From assembly GCA_902478605.1 (NCBI GenBank), contig CABSLQ010000026.1, forward strand, positions 1 through 40,454: a DNA stretch of 40,454 bases. The letters are read 5' to 3'. Source of the DNA: an uncultured Oscillospiraceae bacterium. GTDB taxonomy: Bacteria > Bacillota > Clostridia > Oscillospirales > Acutalibacteraceae. The notes beneath the pieces are model-generated. The model did no database searches. It had not been told where the DNA came from and saw only the letters and a program-made list of their open reading frames with translations. The position numbers were made by a program, and so were the translations under genes. Of this stretch, positions 1 through 8,437 are shown piece by piece; positions within the stretch are counted from its first letter, which is position 1, and every line of letters starts with the position of its first letter.

Positions 1-17
1 AGCTATGTCTTTCTTTT

Positions 18-929
18 ATGCGATTTTCAATTTGCGCAACTTATTGTACCTTATCTCAAACCGACCTGGTATCCTTGTTGGAATCACAAGGGGAAACCGT
101 CAAACGCTCCGGCAAGGAATATGAATGGAAGGATGGCACACAGAAAGTCACAATTCGGGGAAACCTGTGGTATCACCAATACGATCAGCAAGGCGGTGAC
201 GCCATTGACTTCGTCCGCCGGTTTATGGGCAAATCCTACCCCGAAGCGGTGGAATACCTGCTGGGCGGCAGCGGCGGTGTGATTTCCCGATCTCTGCCCA
301 TTGTCCGGGAAGCCAAGCCCTTTGCATTGCCGCCGAAGAACGAGAATATGCGCCGGGTCTATGCCTACCTGTTGAACCGGCGCGGCATTGATAAAGAGGT
401 GTTGAACGCCTTTGCATACCGGCAGATGATTTACGAATCAGAGCGATATCACAACGTGGTATTCGTGGGGTATGATCCGAACGGTGTCCCCCGCCACGCC
501 AGTATGCGCGGAACCGGTTCAGAGTCCACCTACAAGGGAAACGCTCCAGGCAGCCAGCCAGAATACAGCTTCCACTGGAACGGCACAAGCCGGTATCTGT
601 GCTTGTTTGAAGCGCCCATCGATATGCTCTCCTTCATTTCCATGCACAAGGAAAATTGGAGAAGCCACAGCTATGCCGCCTGCTGTGGCGTTGCCGATCA
701 TGTACTATGGCAGATGATCAAAGATAATCCCCATATCGAGCATGTGTATCTGTGCCTCGACAACGACGAACCCGGCCAGGCGGCGGCGCATAGAATTGGC
801 TGGAAGCTATCTGAAATAGGCATACAATCCCAAATCCTCGTACCGATCCATAAGGATTGGAACGAGGATATTTTATTATCAAATGAAGAAAGCGAGGCGG
901 AAGAACCATGCCAGGCGTTGGCGCTTTAA
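18..929 (+). CDS. DUF3991/Toprim domain primase-like ICE protein, possibly 5'-partial
   Basis: This is a DNA-primase-related protein of conjugative elements, probably acting on DNA during transfer or replication of the element. Residues about 15-85 resemble the N-terminal part of this family (GNLWYHQYDQQGGDAIDFV). Residues about 113-185 fit DUF3991. A Toprim fold follows, with the conserved Glu at E198 (LFEAP) and the acidic DxD motif at D248/D250 (LDNDEPGQ). The frame is open to the left edge, and the first dozen residues (MRFSICATYCTL) do not look like the usual family start. The true start may therefore lie upstream of the window, or the 5' end may be damaged. The 3' end overlaps the next gene by 22 bp, indicating one transfer operon. 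Confidence 0.75.
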   Translation: MRFSICATYCTLSQTDLVSLLESQGETVKRSGKEYEWKDGTQKVTIRGNLWYHQYDQQGGDAIDFVRRFMGKSYPEAVEYLLGGSGGVISRSLPIVREAKPFALPPKNENMRRVYAYLLNRRGIDKEVLNAFAYRQMIYESERYHNVVFVGYDPNGVPRHASMRGTGSESTYKGNAPGSQPEYSFHWNGTSRYLCLFEAPIDMLSFISMHKENWRSHSYAACCGVADHVLWQMIKDNPHIEHVYLCLDNDEPGQAAAHRIGWKLSEIGIQSQILVPIHKDWNEDILLSNEESEAEEPCQALAL

Positions 930-2866
930 TCGTCATTGCCGCCGTTATGTTTTGCGTCCTCGGCGGCATTACCCTGCTTGCCCATATGTATAACCTCAAC
1001 AATATCAAGGCAAAAACGGTAGGTAACGGCCAGCACGGAACGGCACGATGGGCCACGAAGTCGGAAATACGCAAAACCTACCGACATATCCCGTTTACGC
1101 CAAGCAAATGGCGCAGACAGGCCGAAAGCGGTCAGACTCCAACTGCCACGCACATTATGAAAAGGGGACTGTTCAAAAAGGAAAAGAATGCATCGACCGA
1201 ACAGGCTCTTCCGCAGGGCATCGTTGTGGGGTGTACAGGCGGGAAACTGGGGACAACGGCGCTCATCGATACAGGCGACGTTCATGTGCTGATGATTGGC
1301 GCGGCTGGCGTAGGCAAAACGGCCTATTGGCTATACCCATGTATCGAGTACGCCTGCGCCAGCGGGATGAGTTGGCTCGTAACCGATACAAAGGGCGACG
1401 TCATGCGAAACTACGGAAATATCGCCAGGCAGTATGGCTACCATGTGTCGGTGATTGATCTGCGTAACCCCACCAGGAGCAATGGGAATAACCTGCTGCA
1501 TCTTGTCAACAAGTATATGGATTTGTATCAGGTTGAGGGCAAGCTCATCTACAAAGCCAAAGCGGAGAAGTATGCCAAAATCATCGCCAAGACCATCATC
1601 CTGTCGGGCGCGGATGCCGTTTCATTCGGGCAAAATGCGTTTTTTTACGATGCGGCGGAGGGCTTGCTGACAGCAACGATCCTGCTGGTAGCAGAGTTCT
1701 GTAAGCCACAGAAACGGCACATCGTGTCGGTATTCAAGATCATTCAAGAACTGCTCGCACCCTCCAATCAGAAGGGAAAGAACCAGTTCCAACAGCTTAT
1801 GGAGATGCTGCCGGACGATCACAAAGCAAAATGGTTCGCCGGGGCCGCGCTAAACACTTCCGAGCAGGGGATGTCCAGCGTGATGAGTACGGCATTGTCC
1901 CGTCTCAATGCCTTCCTCGACACAGAGATGGAGCAAGTCCTCTGCTTTGACACAGAACTGGATGCTGAGAAGTTCTGCAGCGAAAAGTCCGCCCTGTTTA
2001 TCATCATGCCAGAGGAGAATCCGGCAACCTTTTTTATGATCAGCCTCATCATCCAGCAGCTCTACCGGGAAATCCTCGCCGTGGCCGATGAAAACGGCGG
2101 TAAGCTGAAGAACCGCTGTGTGTTCTTCTGCGACGAATGGGGAACGCTGCCGAAAATCGAATCGGCGGAAATGATGTTCTCTGCCTCCCGTTCCCGCCGT
2201 TTACAGATCGTGCCGATTATCCAGTCCTTCTCCCAGCTTGAAAGGAACTACGGCAAGGAGGGGGCGGAGATCATTGTAGACAACACGCAGATCACGCTGT
2301 TCGGCGGCTTTGCTCCTAACAGCAGCTCGGCGGAGGTACTGTCCAAAGCCCTTGGCAGCCGGACGGTTCTGTCCGGCTCAGTTAGCCGCTCCAAGAACGA
2401 TCCCTCCCAATCCTTACAGATGATTGAGCGTCCATTAATGACGCCGGATGAACTGAAATCCATGCCAAAAGGCCAGTTTGTCGTGATGAAAACCGGCGTC
2501 CATCCGATGAAGGTCAGGCTGAAGCTGTTCTTCAAGTGGGGCATCGAATTTGACGAGAGTAACCCCTATACCGTAGCCGACAACGGAGGCCGCGAAGTGG
2601 TATATGCAGAGAAAAAGGAAATCATAGACGGCATAATCCAAAAACACCATGCCGATTGGCTGGCCGAAGGAGGCTTGCCCGCAGACGCTGAGGGCGGTCA
2701 AGATGAGGCAGAGAGCCAAAGCCATGTTCCGCAGGGAGCGCCGCCAAGCAGGCCCAAAAAGAAAAATACCGGCGGCGGTATGGCATTGGAGTATCTCCCG
2801 CCCAGCCGCAGGGCAAGATCGGGCAGAATACAGCCGCCGGAGGTGACATCCGATGGGCCGGTTTGA
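908..2866 (+). CDS. VirD4/TraG-type conjugative coupling protein (T4CP)
   Basis: This is the inner-membrane ATPase that brings the relaxase-DNA complex to the mating channel. A single N-terminal membrane segment spans about residues 5-26. The Walker A motif GAAGVGKTA is at 131-139, the family DTKGD motif at 160-164, and the Walker B motif VFFCDEWG ends in D409/E410. The length of 652 aa is normal for the VirD4-like group of Firmicutes elements. The last 55 residues are Pro/Lys/Arg rich and probably disordered. It overlaps the Toprim gene (22 bp) and the following HTH gene (14 bp), so the three are translationally coupled. The family assignment is firm, but the partners (relaxase, VirB4) lie outside the window. 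Confidence 0.92.
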   Translation: MPGVGALIVIAAVMFCVLGGITLLAHMYNLNNIKAKTVGNGQHGTARWATKSEIRKTYRHIPFTPSKWRRQAESGQTPTATHIMKRGLFKKEKNASTEQALPQGIVVGCTGGKLGTTALIDTGDVHVLMIGAAGVGKTAYWLYPCIEYACASGMSWLVTDTKGDVMRNYGNIARQYGYHVSVIDLRNPTRSNGNNLLHLVNKYMDLYQVEGKLIYKAKAEKYAKIIAKTIILSGADAVSFGQNAFFYDAAEGLLTATILLVAEFCKPQKRHIVSVFKIIQELLAPSNQKGKNQFQQLMEMLPDDHKAKWFAGAALNTSEQGMSSVMSTALSRLNAFLDTEMEQVLCFDTELDAEKFCSEKSALFIIMPEENPATFFMISLIIQQLYREILAVADENGGKLKNRCVFFCDEWGTLPKIESAEMMFSASRSRRLQIVPIIQSFSQLERNYGKEGAEIIVDNTQITLFGGFAPNSSSAEVLSKALGSRTVLSGSVSRSKNDPSQSLQMIERPLMTPDELKSMPKGQFVVMKTGVHPMKVRLKLFFKWGIEFDESNPYTVADNGGREVVYAEKKEIIDGIIQKHHADWLAEGGLPADAEGGQDEAESQSHVPQGAPPSRPKKKNTGGGMALEYLPPSRRARSGRIQPPEVTSDGPV

Positions 2867-3113
2867 CTTTTTATACCGCATGGAACTGCCGCACCGGGCG
2901 ATCTCCGTGTATATCTATCTCTCTGACCGGGCCAACAAAAACGGCGAATGCTGGCCTGCGATTCCAACCATCTCCGCCGACCTCAAGCTGTCCCCGTCCA
3001 CCGTCCGCCGTGCTTTGCGGGATCTGCGTAAAGCGGGGTTACTGGAAACCGAGCAGCGATACCGCGAGAAGGGCGGCAAGAGCAGCATGCTTTTTACGCT
3101 GAAAAAGCCTTGA
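2853..3113 (+). CDS. Small helix-turn-helix protein (HTH_36-like)
   Basis: This 86-residue protein consists almost entirely of a winged-helix DNA-binding domain. Residues about 37-70 (AIPTISADLKLSPSTVRRAL, then DLRKAGLLE) give the helix-turn-helix followed by a basic wing. Similar small proteins are found beside coupling-protein genes in Firmicutes ICEs and resemble the DNA-binding part of replication initiators. The start overlaps the coupling-protein gene by 14 bp. It probably regulates the transfer operon or binds element DNA. The target is unknown, but the inverted repeats 160-190 bp downstream are candidates. The other long frame over the same bases (2863-3102) is a shadow. Confidence 0.75.
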   Translation: MGRFDFLYRMELPHRAISVYIYLSDRANKNGECWPAIPTISADLKLSPSTVRRALRDLRKAGLLETEQRYREKGGKSSMLFTLKKP

Positions 3114-3126
3114 CAGATATATAAAA

Positions 3127-3169
3127 CACCTGCCGCCAAGGGGGTTCTATACCCATTTGGCGGCAGGTG
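3127..3169. repeat. 13-bp perfect inverted repeat downstream of the transfer genes
   Basis: Arms 3127-3139 (CACCTGCCGCCAA) and 3157-3169 pair perfectly. Inside the loop, 3142-3145 and 3151-3154 can pair further. No T-run follows on the plus strand. On the minus strand the stem is followed by TTTTAT, so it could serve as a minus-strand terminator or as an mRNA 3'-end-stabilising hairpin. Confidence 0.6.
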
Positions 3170-3274
3170 CTACCTGTCATCATGATAGGAGAAAGCGAAC
3201 TACCCACCTGAAAAGGGATACCAGCAGAAAGAAGAAGTCACCGGCACATGGTCATAGAACCGTAAGGCGAGATG

Positions 3275-3306
3275 TTTGAACATTTTCGTTCAAAGCAAAC
3301 GAAAAT
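3275..3306. repeat. Two overlapping, mutually exclusive inverted repeats
   Basis: TTTGAAC (3275-3281) pairs with GTTCAAA (3288-3294). ATTTTCGTT (3282-3290) pairs with AACGAAAAT (3298-3306). Both are perfect, but they share bases 3288-3290, so only one hairpin can form at a time. The position between the transfer operon and the cargo suggests an operator, an attenuator or part of a transfer origin. None of these can be proven here. Confidence 0.45.
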
Positions 3307-3387
3307 AAAATGACAAAAGAAATTACTCCGCCATGTAGCAGAGCCAGCGGATAATAAAACAAAATGGTTTATCAAGTAGTGCTGCCG

Positions 3388-3406
3388 AAAAAAGGGGGAG
3401 CCCTTT
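3388..3406 (-). terminator. Possible terminator of the AraC-type gene
   Basis: Read on the minus strand, AAAGGG, a four-base loop and CCCTTT form a short stem followed by three more T residues. It lies about 50 bp downstream of the regulator stop codon. The stem is short, so the call is tentative. Confidence 0.4.
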
Positions 3407-3419
3407 AAGTTCCATAGCC

Positions 3420-3445
3420 AAGGCCAAACGGCCTTTTTCTTTTTT
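3420..3445 (+). terminator. Intrinsic terminator facing the cargo
   Basis: AAGGCC (3420-3425), loop AAAC and GGCCTT (3430-3435) are followed by a T-rich tract to 3445. It would stop transcripts arriving from the transfer genes before they run antisense through the AraC-type gene. Within 3114-3453 I see no gene, only this terminator and the hairpins listed separately. Confidence 0.7.
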
Positions 3446-3453
3446 CGAGTCCG

Positions 3454-4326
3454 TCAGGGAGTAGTTCCTTCCTTATTCGACAGGGAATCCTCAAGCGGCT
3501 GTACAGAGGTATCTGCAAGGCCTTTTTGCATATTGATTCGATATTGCTGAGGAGTCATACCGACGGTATTTTTAAAATCCTGAAAAAAGCTGCAGGCATT
3601 GCCATAGCCAACGGATTCCAATATTTCCCCCACACTTCTGGTAGAGTATAGTAACTGATGCTTGGCCTGCTGAATGCGGATAGCCTTAATATATTCGTGA
3701 AAGGTACAGCCAAAGTCCCGCTTGAACAGGCGGCAGAAATGACGTGTGGATATCCCTGTGATTTCTACAGCGTTAGGTAGGGTTATTTTTTGATAATTCG
3801 TGGCAATGCTGTTTAACAAGGGAGACCAGAAAGTGTTGGGCGAAGCGGGGCTGTCTTCGTTGCGAAAAATACTGAGAAGGATAAGATCTAAAAGCGTCCA
3901 TGCGGCATCGAGGTATTGCGGGCGTTTATTTTTCAATTCATTTTCTAAAAGATAAAAAAGCTGTTCTACCTGCAGCCGAAAATAGGAATCCAAGTGAACT
4001 ACTGGAGCAGACATGGATTCGAGAGGGAAATAGTGTAGAAACTCTTTTCGCGTAAAACAGCAATTATAAACCGACATATCCTTGATTGAATAATACGAAT
4101 GGACGTCCGTGATATCGAAAAACATAATGCTGCCGGCTTCCACCGGATATGGCGTACCATTGATCGTCTGAACGCCATACCCCTCGCAGACATATTCCAC
4201 TTCATAATAGTCGTGTCCGTGCAGGGGTTCGGCAAAGGCGGCTGCATGTTTGGTAATACTGATGCCATCACTGACAAGGTCGTAATAGTAAAATTGCTCC
4301 AGTTCGTGAAAATGATATATCTTCAT
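3454..4326 (-). CDS. AraC-family transcriptional regulator
   Basis: This is the likely sensor-activator of the cargo locus. Residues about 10-130 form a cupin-type sugar-sensing domain (HGHDYYEVEYVCEG is typical). The last 100 residues hold the AraC double helix-turn-helix (ISTRHFCRLFKRDFG, then the second helix near GYGNACSFFQDFKNTVGMTP). I chose the ATG at 4326, not 4347, because an AGGAG sits 7 bases ahead of it, giving 290 aa. It is divergent from the large utilization operon. Its own promoter is nearly consensus, so it is probably made constitutively at a low level and activates the operon when a ligand is bound. The ligand is unknown. Confidence 0.9.
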   Translation of the reverse strand: MKIYHFHELEQFYYYDLVSDGISITKHAAAFAEPLHGHDYYEVEYVCEGYGVQTINGTPYPVEAGSIMFFDITDVHSYYSIKDMSVYNCCFTRKEFLHYFPLESMSAPVVHLDSYFRLQVEQLFYLLENELKNKRPQYLDAAWTLLDLILLSIFRNEDSPASPNTFWSPLLNSIATNYQKITLPNAVEITGISTRHFCRLFKRDFGCTFHEYIKAIRIQQAKHQLLYSTRSVGEILESVGYGNACSFFQDFKNTVGMTPQQYRINMQKGLADTSVQPLEDSLSNKEGTTP

Positions 4327-4374
4327 GTCAGAACTCCTGTTAAACATTCTAAAAGCCTAGTTATCCCTATCGTT

Positions 4375-4403
4375 ATTATAGTGTAATAGGGAAATGCTGT
4401 CAA
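4375..4403 (-). promoter_or_regulatory. Sigma-A promoter of the AraC-type gene
   Basis: On the minus strand, TTGACA (4403-4398) and TATAAT (4380-4375) are separated by exactly 17 bp. Both boxes match consensus. The start site would be near 4368, giving a leader of about 42 nt before the ATG at 4326. Confidence 0.8.
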
Positions 4404-4425
4404 TGGCCATATTCCTTATAGATTG

Positions 4426-4442
4426 GCAATAATCGTTATTGC
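4426..4442. promoter_or_regulatory. Perfect 17-bp palindrome between the divergent promoters, candidate operator
   Basis: GCAATAA-TCG-TTATTGC is a perfect dyad. It lies 23 bp upstream of the regulator's -35 box and about 50 bp upstream of the operon's -10 box. That is a sensible position for a regulator controlling both directions. AraC proteins often use direct repeats, so a different regulator may bind it. Confidence 0.5.
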
Positions 4443-4491
4443 ATCTCAAAAGCAAGATCGATAAAATAAAACTGTAATAAAAACTATTCTA

Positions 4492-4527
4492 TATAATAAT
4501 GTAAGTAATTACCGATGGAATTATTAC
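4492..4527 (+). promoter_or_regulatory. Probable activator-dependent promoter of the utilization operon
   Basis: A consensus -10 box TATAAT lies at 4492-4497. The hexamer 17 bp upstream is AAACTG, a poor -35 box, as expected when an activator is needed. Just downstream, 4501-4510 and 4519-4527 form a 9-bp stem with one bulged base across the expected start site, which could be an operator or a leader hairpin. The untranslated leader to 4634 would be about 130 nt. Confidence 0.5.
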
Positions 4528-4633
4528 AGAATACGGTAACGAAAGAACGTATGAACAGCATGGGAAAATGATTAAAGTTTGGCAACCTTATTATACAGTG
4601 AGAGTAATACTATCAGAAAAGGAGGGCGTCATT

Positions 4634-7510
4634 ATGAAAATGGCCGGTATATGGCTGGCGGCCCTGTTCAGTGTGGCTTCTATTTCAGGCGTTGAGGGAT
4701 ACGCGCGGGCGGAGACGCCGGAACCCGTACAAGAGAGCCCGTCATATATCTTTGACACCGATGAGGATACCTATGCGGCGCATTATTCGGAGTATCGGGC
4801 GCTTCCCTGGGGAGATACGGTGACAGCGGGAGTGGAGGCTATCACAGCGGTAAGTCAGGAGGATGTCATCCGTACGATAGACGGTAAACAGGGCATATAT
4901 ATCGGCGGGGATCATAAATCGACAGAATTAACGATGCAAATCCCACATACAGGGCGATATGCTGTAAACATTTGTTATTATACTCTGCCGGGCTCCACAA
5001 GGCCGATCGAATTTTCGATCGAGGTGGATGGAAAGCAGCCATATACAGAGCTTGGCAGCCTGACCCTTCCCCGTATATGGAGGGATCGCGCCGATGAAGC
5101 GGGAGAAACCATTCATCAGGACAGCCAGGGAAACGAGCGGCTTCCGGACACGGAAGAGATTAACCGTTGGAATACTCTCTGGCTTTGGGATGCGCAGGGA
5201 CTGTATGAGGAACCATATTGTCTGTATCTTACGGAAGGGACACACAGCCTGCGCCTGACCGCTGCTCATGACGAATTTGTATTTGGCGGTGTGGAACTGG
5301 GGGAACCGCCAACCGCAGAAACCTATGAGGCGTACTGTATGAGGTATGCGGATAGGCCGGATGAGGCGATAGATTCCCGGGTATGGCAGGCGGAGCGGTA
5401 TCTGGAGAAAAATTCCGCACAGATTTACTCCTCCAGTGACCGGACCGACGCGGCAACTATCCCCAACGATCCCACATGTAAGCGCATCAATGTCATTGGC
5501 GGCGCCAATTGGAAATACGCCGGGCAGGAGATTAGCTGGGGGATTGACGTTCCGGCCAGTGGGTTTTACGAGCTTGCCTTTCGGTATCGCCAGAATACCA
5601 ACCAGGGGATGACCAGCTACCGTATGCTGCTGATCGATGGAAAACTGCCATTTGAAGAAGCGGATAGCCTTGCTTTTGATTATGCGTTGGACTGGACGGT
5701 CCAAAGCGCCGGAGGAAATAAGCCTTACCGGCTTTATCTGGAGGAGGGACAGCATACCGTAACGCTGCGGGTGGCGCCGGGCGCCTTCTCCGGTGTACTG
5801 CGTGACGTCCGCAAGGTCATTCTGGATATGACGCAGCTTTACCGCTCTATTGTAATGATCACGGGAAACGAGCCGGATATTTATCGGGATTATTCGCTTG
5901 AAAAGCAGATCCCCGGGCTGAAGGGCGGCTTGGAGGACATTGCACAGCGGCTGGAGGGGATTTCCGGGGAGATAACCTCCCTGACAGGGACGCGGGGAAC
6001 CATGGCCTCCGGGCTGGATGAAACGCTGGCGTTTATCCGGCAGCTGCTTCAGGCTATGTATCAAATTCCCGAAAGGGTATCGCGATTCAGTTCCTGTATT
6101 GAGGGAATGGGCTCCCTGCTGCTTCAGCTGAGCGAGCAGCCGCTGGAACTGGACTGCTTGGCGATCATCCCGCAGGGCGGAGAACGCTTAAGGGACAAGG
6201 CGGGCTTTTGGGAGCAGGTATTCTTTGACTTGCAGCGATATATCATGTCCTATGTTTTGGACTATGATTCCGTAGGCGGCAGCAGCGGCGCTTCCTCCAT
6301 TAACGTGTGGGTGTCCAGCGGACGGGATCAGGCGCAGGTATTGGAAAATATGATCACGGATCAGTTTAGCCAGGTCTCGGACACAGGCGTTCAGCTCAGC
6401 CTGGTGAATACAGGGCAGGTCCTGATCCAGGCGACGCTTGCAGGAAAAGGGCCGGACGTAGCACTGATGGTGGCAAACGATCTGCCCGTTAATCTTGCCA
6501 TGCGCGGTGAGCTGGTGGATCTACAGCAATTCGGTCTGGATACGGCAAACAGCACGATACATAAGGAAGCGTGGAATCCCTACCGGTATAACGGAGGAAT
6601 TTATGCAGTTCCCGAGACCCAGGTATTCGACATGCTGTTTTACCGCACAGATATATTTTCCAATCTGGGTATCCAGCCGCCGGAGAGCTGGGAGGATTTT
6701 TATGAAGTGCTGATTATCCTCCAGCAAAATAACCTGAAGGTTGCCATACCGGAAACCGATTCCAGCCAGCCGGGAATCTCGGCGGGGATTTCCACCTTCG
6801 ATAAATTCCTTTACCAGAGCGGTGGCCGGTATTTTAATGAGGGCTTGTCTGCCACGCGTTTTGAAGAGCCGGCCGCTGTGGCGGCGTTTGAACGCTGGTG
6901 TGAGCTGTACAGCCGTTACAGCATCCCGCGTGAGGTCAACTTTTTCAACCGGTTCCGTACAGGCGAGGTAGCCATGGGAATCCAGTCGTATACCATGTAC
7001 AGCCAGCTGACGGCGGCAGCTCCGGAAATCAAGGGGCTGTGGGCTATGGCTCCTGTCCCCGGTACGCGTTCAGAGGATGGGGAACTCAACCGCCGCGAAA
7101 CCTCGTCGGGAACGGCAGCGATTATGCTCAACGCCTGCGTAGAAAAGGGGATGGGTGAGAAAGCTTTTGCCTTTATCTCCTGGTGGACGGGCAGCGAGGC
7201 GCAGGCGCATTACGGGAACAGTCTGGAATCCATCATGGGCGTGGCGGCCCGGTATACGCCGGCCAATACGGCTGCGTTTGAAAAACTCGGCTGGTCCGGG
7301 GACGAAAGCGCGGTCCTCCAGAAGCAGTGGGAGTGGGTTACAGCCGTTGAGCAGATCCCCGGCAGCTATTATATCACCAGGGCGCTGACCAGCGCCTTCC
7401 GTATGACGGTGGACGAAAAGCTGGAGGCGCGCCGGCAGCTGCTCATTTTCAATAAGGATATTAACGATGAAATTACCCGTAAACGCAGTGAATTCGGATT
7501 GCACGAATGA
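4634..7510 (+). CDS. Large solute-binding protein fused to N-terminal carbohydrate-binding-like domains
   Basis: This secreted sugar-binding component of a CUT1 ABC importer has 958 aa, about twice the usual size. The ATG at 4634 is chosen over 4568 because GGAGGG lies 7 bases upstream and a signal peptide (MKMAGIWLAALFSVASISG) then begins directly. There is no lipobox cysteine. Two beta-rich modules at about 36-230 and 235-395 look like carbohydrate-binding modules. A helical linker follows at about 400-550. The C-terminal 380 residues are a family-1 solute-binding fold (GKGPDVALMVANDLP; GGIYAVPETQVFDMLFYRTDIF). Two permease genes follow at once. With no lipid anchor, it must be held by binding modules or another partner. 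The module assignments are by eye. Confidence 0.8.
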   Translation: MKMAGIWLAALFSVASISGVEGYARAETPEPVQESPSYIFDTDEDTYAAHYSEYRALPWGDTVTAGVEAITAVSQEDVIRTIDGKQGIYIGGDHKSTELTMQIPHTGRYAVNICYYTLPGSTRPIEFSIEVDGKQPYTELGSLTLPRIWRDRADEAGETIHQDSQGNERLPDTEEINRWNTLWLWDAQGLYEEPYCLYLTEGTHSLRLTAAHDEFVFGGVELGEPPTAETYEAYCMRYADRPDEAIDSRVWQAERYLEKNSAQIYSSSDRTDAATIPNDPTCKRINVIGGANWKYAGQEISWGIDVPASGFYELAFRYRQNTNQGMTSYRMLLIDGKLPFEEADSLAFDYALDWTVQSAGGNKPYRLYLEEGQHTVTLRVAPGAFSGVLRDVRKVILDMTQLYRSIVMITGNEPDIYRDYSLEKQIPGLKGGLEDIAQRLEGISGEITSLTGTRGTMASGLDETLAFIRQLLQAMYQIPERVSRFSSCIEGMGSLLLQLSEQPLELDCLAIIPQGGERLRDKAGFWEQVFFDLQRYIMSYVLDYDSVGGSSGASSINVWVSSGRDQAQVLENMITDQFSQVSDTGVQLSLVNTGQVLIQATLAGKGPDVALMVANDLPVNLAMRGELVDLQQFGLDTANSTIHKEAWNPYRYNGGIYAVPETQVFDMLFYRTDIFSNLGIQPPESWEDFYEVLIILQQNNLKVAIPETDSSQPGISAGISTFDKFLYQSGGRYFNEGLSATRFEEPAAVAAFERWCELYSRYSIPREVNFFNRFRTGEVAMGIQSYTMYSQLTAAAPEIKGLWAMAPVPGTRSEDGELNRRETSSGTAAIMLNACVEKGMGEKAFAFISWWTGSEAQAHYGNSLESIMGVAARYTPANTAAFEKLGWSGDESAVLQKQWEWVTAVEQIPGSYYITRALTSAFRMTVDEKLEARRQLLIFNKDINDEITRKRSEFGLHE

Positions 7511-7526
7511 AAGGGGGACGCCCGGT

Positions 7527-8426
7527 GTGCGCTCATCGCTTGTGAAAAACGTGCGGCGGAATACAACATATTATTTCATGATGGCGCCTTTCCTGCTGGT
7601 TTTCATTTTGTTTCTTTTCATCCCGGTGGTGGCTTCGATCGTATTGAGTTTTACCTCTTTCGATATGGTACGTATGCCGCGCTTCGTGGGCTTTGAAAAT
7701 TACATCCGTCTGTTTTTTAATGACGATGTGTTTATCAAGGCGCTTCAGAATACGCTGGCGATGGCGGTGATTACCGGGCCTGTCGGCTTTTTGCTCAGTT
7801 TTGTTGTGGCCTGGCTGATTAATGAGATGAGCCCAAAGATACGCAAGCTGATTACGCTGGTGATGTATGCCCCCACGCTGGCCGGGAATGTCTATTTTAT
7901 CTGGTTATTCATTTTTTCCAGCGATTCAAAGGGGCTGGCCAACACGGTGCTGATGTCGCTGGGGCTTCTGCGGGATCCGGTGAACTGGCTCACCGACGCC
8001 GCATATAACTTTCCTGTCGTTATCATTGTAAGCATATGGCTGAGCCTGGGTACCGGATTTCTGTCCTTTGTGGCCGGCCTTCAGTCTCTGGATCGCTCCT
8101 ATTTTGAGGCGGCGGCCATCGACGGTATAAAAAACCGCTGGCAGGAATTGTTCTTTGTCACCCTTCCGCAAATGGGCCCCCAGCTGATGTTCGGCGCGGT
8201 GATGACCATTTCCAGCGCGTTTGCCGTCGGATATGTCAACCAGGCGCTTACCGGCTTTCCAAGCACCAACTACTCCACGCACACCCTGCTGCTGCATATG
8301 CTCGACTACGGTACCGTCCGTTTTGAAATGGGCTATTCCTCCGCGATTGCCGTGGTGCTGTTTGGCATGATGCTCGTGACCTGGCTGTTGATAAATAAGG
8401 TGCTCAAACGATTTTCAGAGGATTGA
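7527..8426 (+). CDS. CUT1 sugar ABC transporter permease (MalF/UgpA type), system 1
   Basis: This is the first membrane subunit of the importer served by the large binding protein. Six hydrophobic segments are visible. The cytoplasmic EAA loop that docks the ATPase reads EAAAIDGIKNRWQELFFVTL. I place the start at the GTG at 7527, with AAGGGGG nine bases upstream and no overlap with the preceding stop at 7510, giving 299 aa. An ATG at 7467 in the same frame would add 20 residues unlike the family. The next permease follows within 12 bp. No ATPase gene is present in the window, so a shared host ATPase is likely. Confidence 0.88.
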   Translation: MRSSLVKNVRRNTTYYFMMAPFLLVFILFLFIPVVASIVLSFTSFDMVRMPRFVGFENYIRLFFNDDVFIKALQNTLAMAVITGPVGFLLSFVVAWLINEMSPKIRKLITLVMYAPTLAGNVYFIWLFIFSSDSKGLANTVLMSLGLLRDPVNWLTDAAYNFPVVIIVSIWLSLGTGFLSFVAGLQSLDRSYFEAAAIDGIKNRWQELFFVTLPQMGPQLMFGAVMTISSAFAVGYVNQALTGFPSTNYSTHTLLLHMLDYGTVRFEMGYSSAIAVVLFGMMLVTWLLINKVLKRFSED

Positions 8427-8437
8427 GGTGGAGTGTT

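Noticed and set aside
3336..3346. TAGCAGAGCCA, an inverted match to 37933-37943 inside the leader ORF, considered as a cargo-border repeat
   Set aside because: Only 11 bp match. On the minus strand the left copy could encode a similar WLCY stretch but has no start codon. A chance match within regions of this size is plausible.
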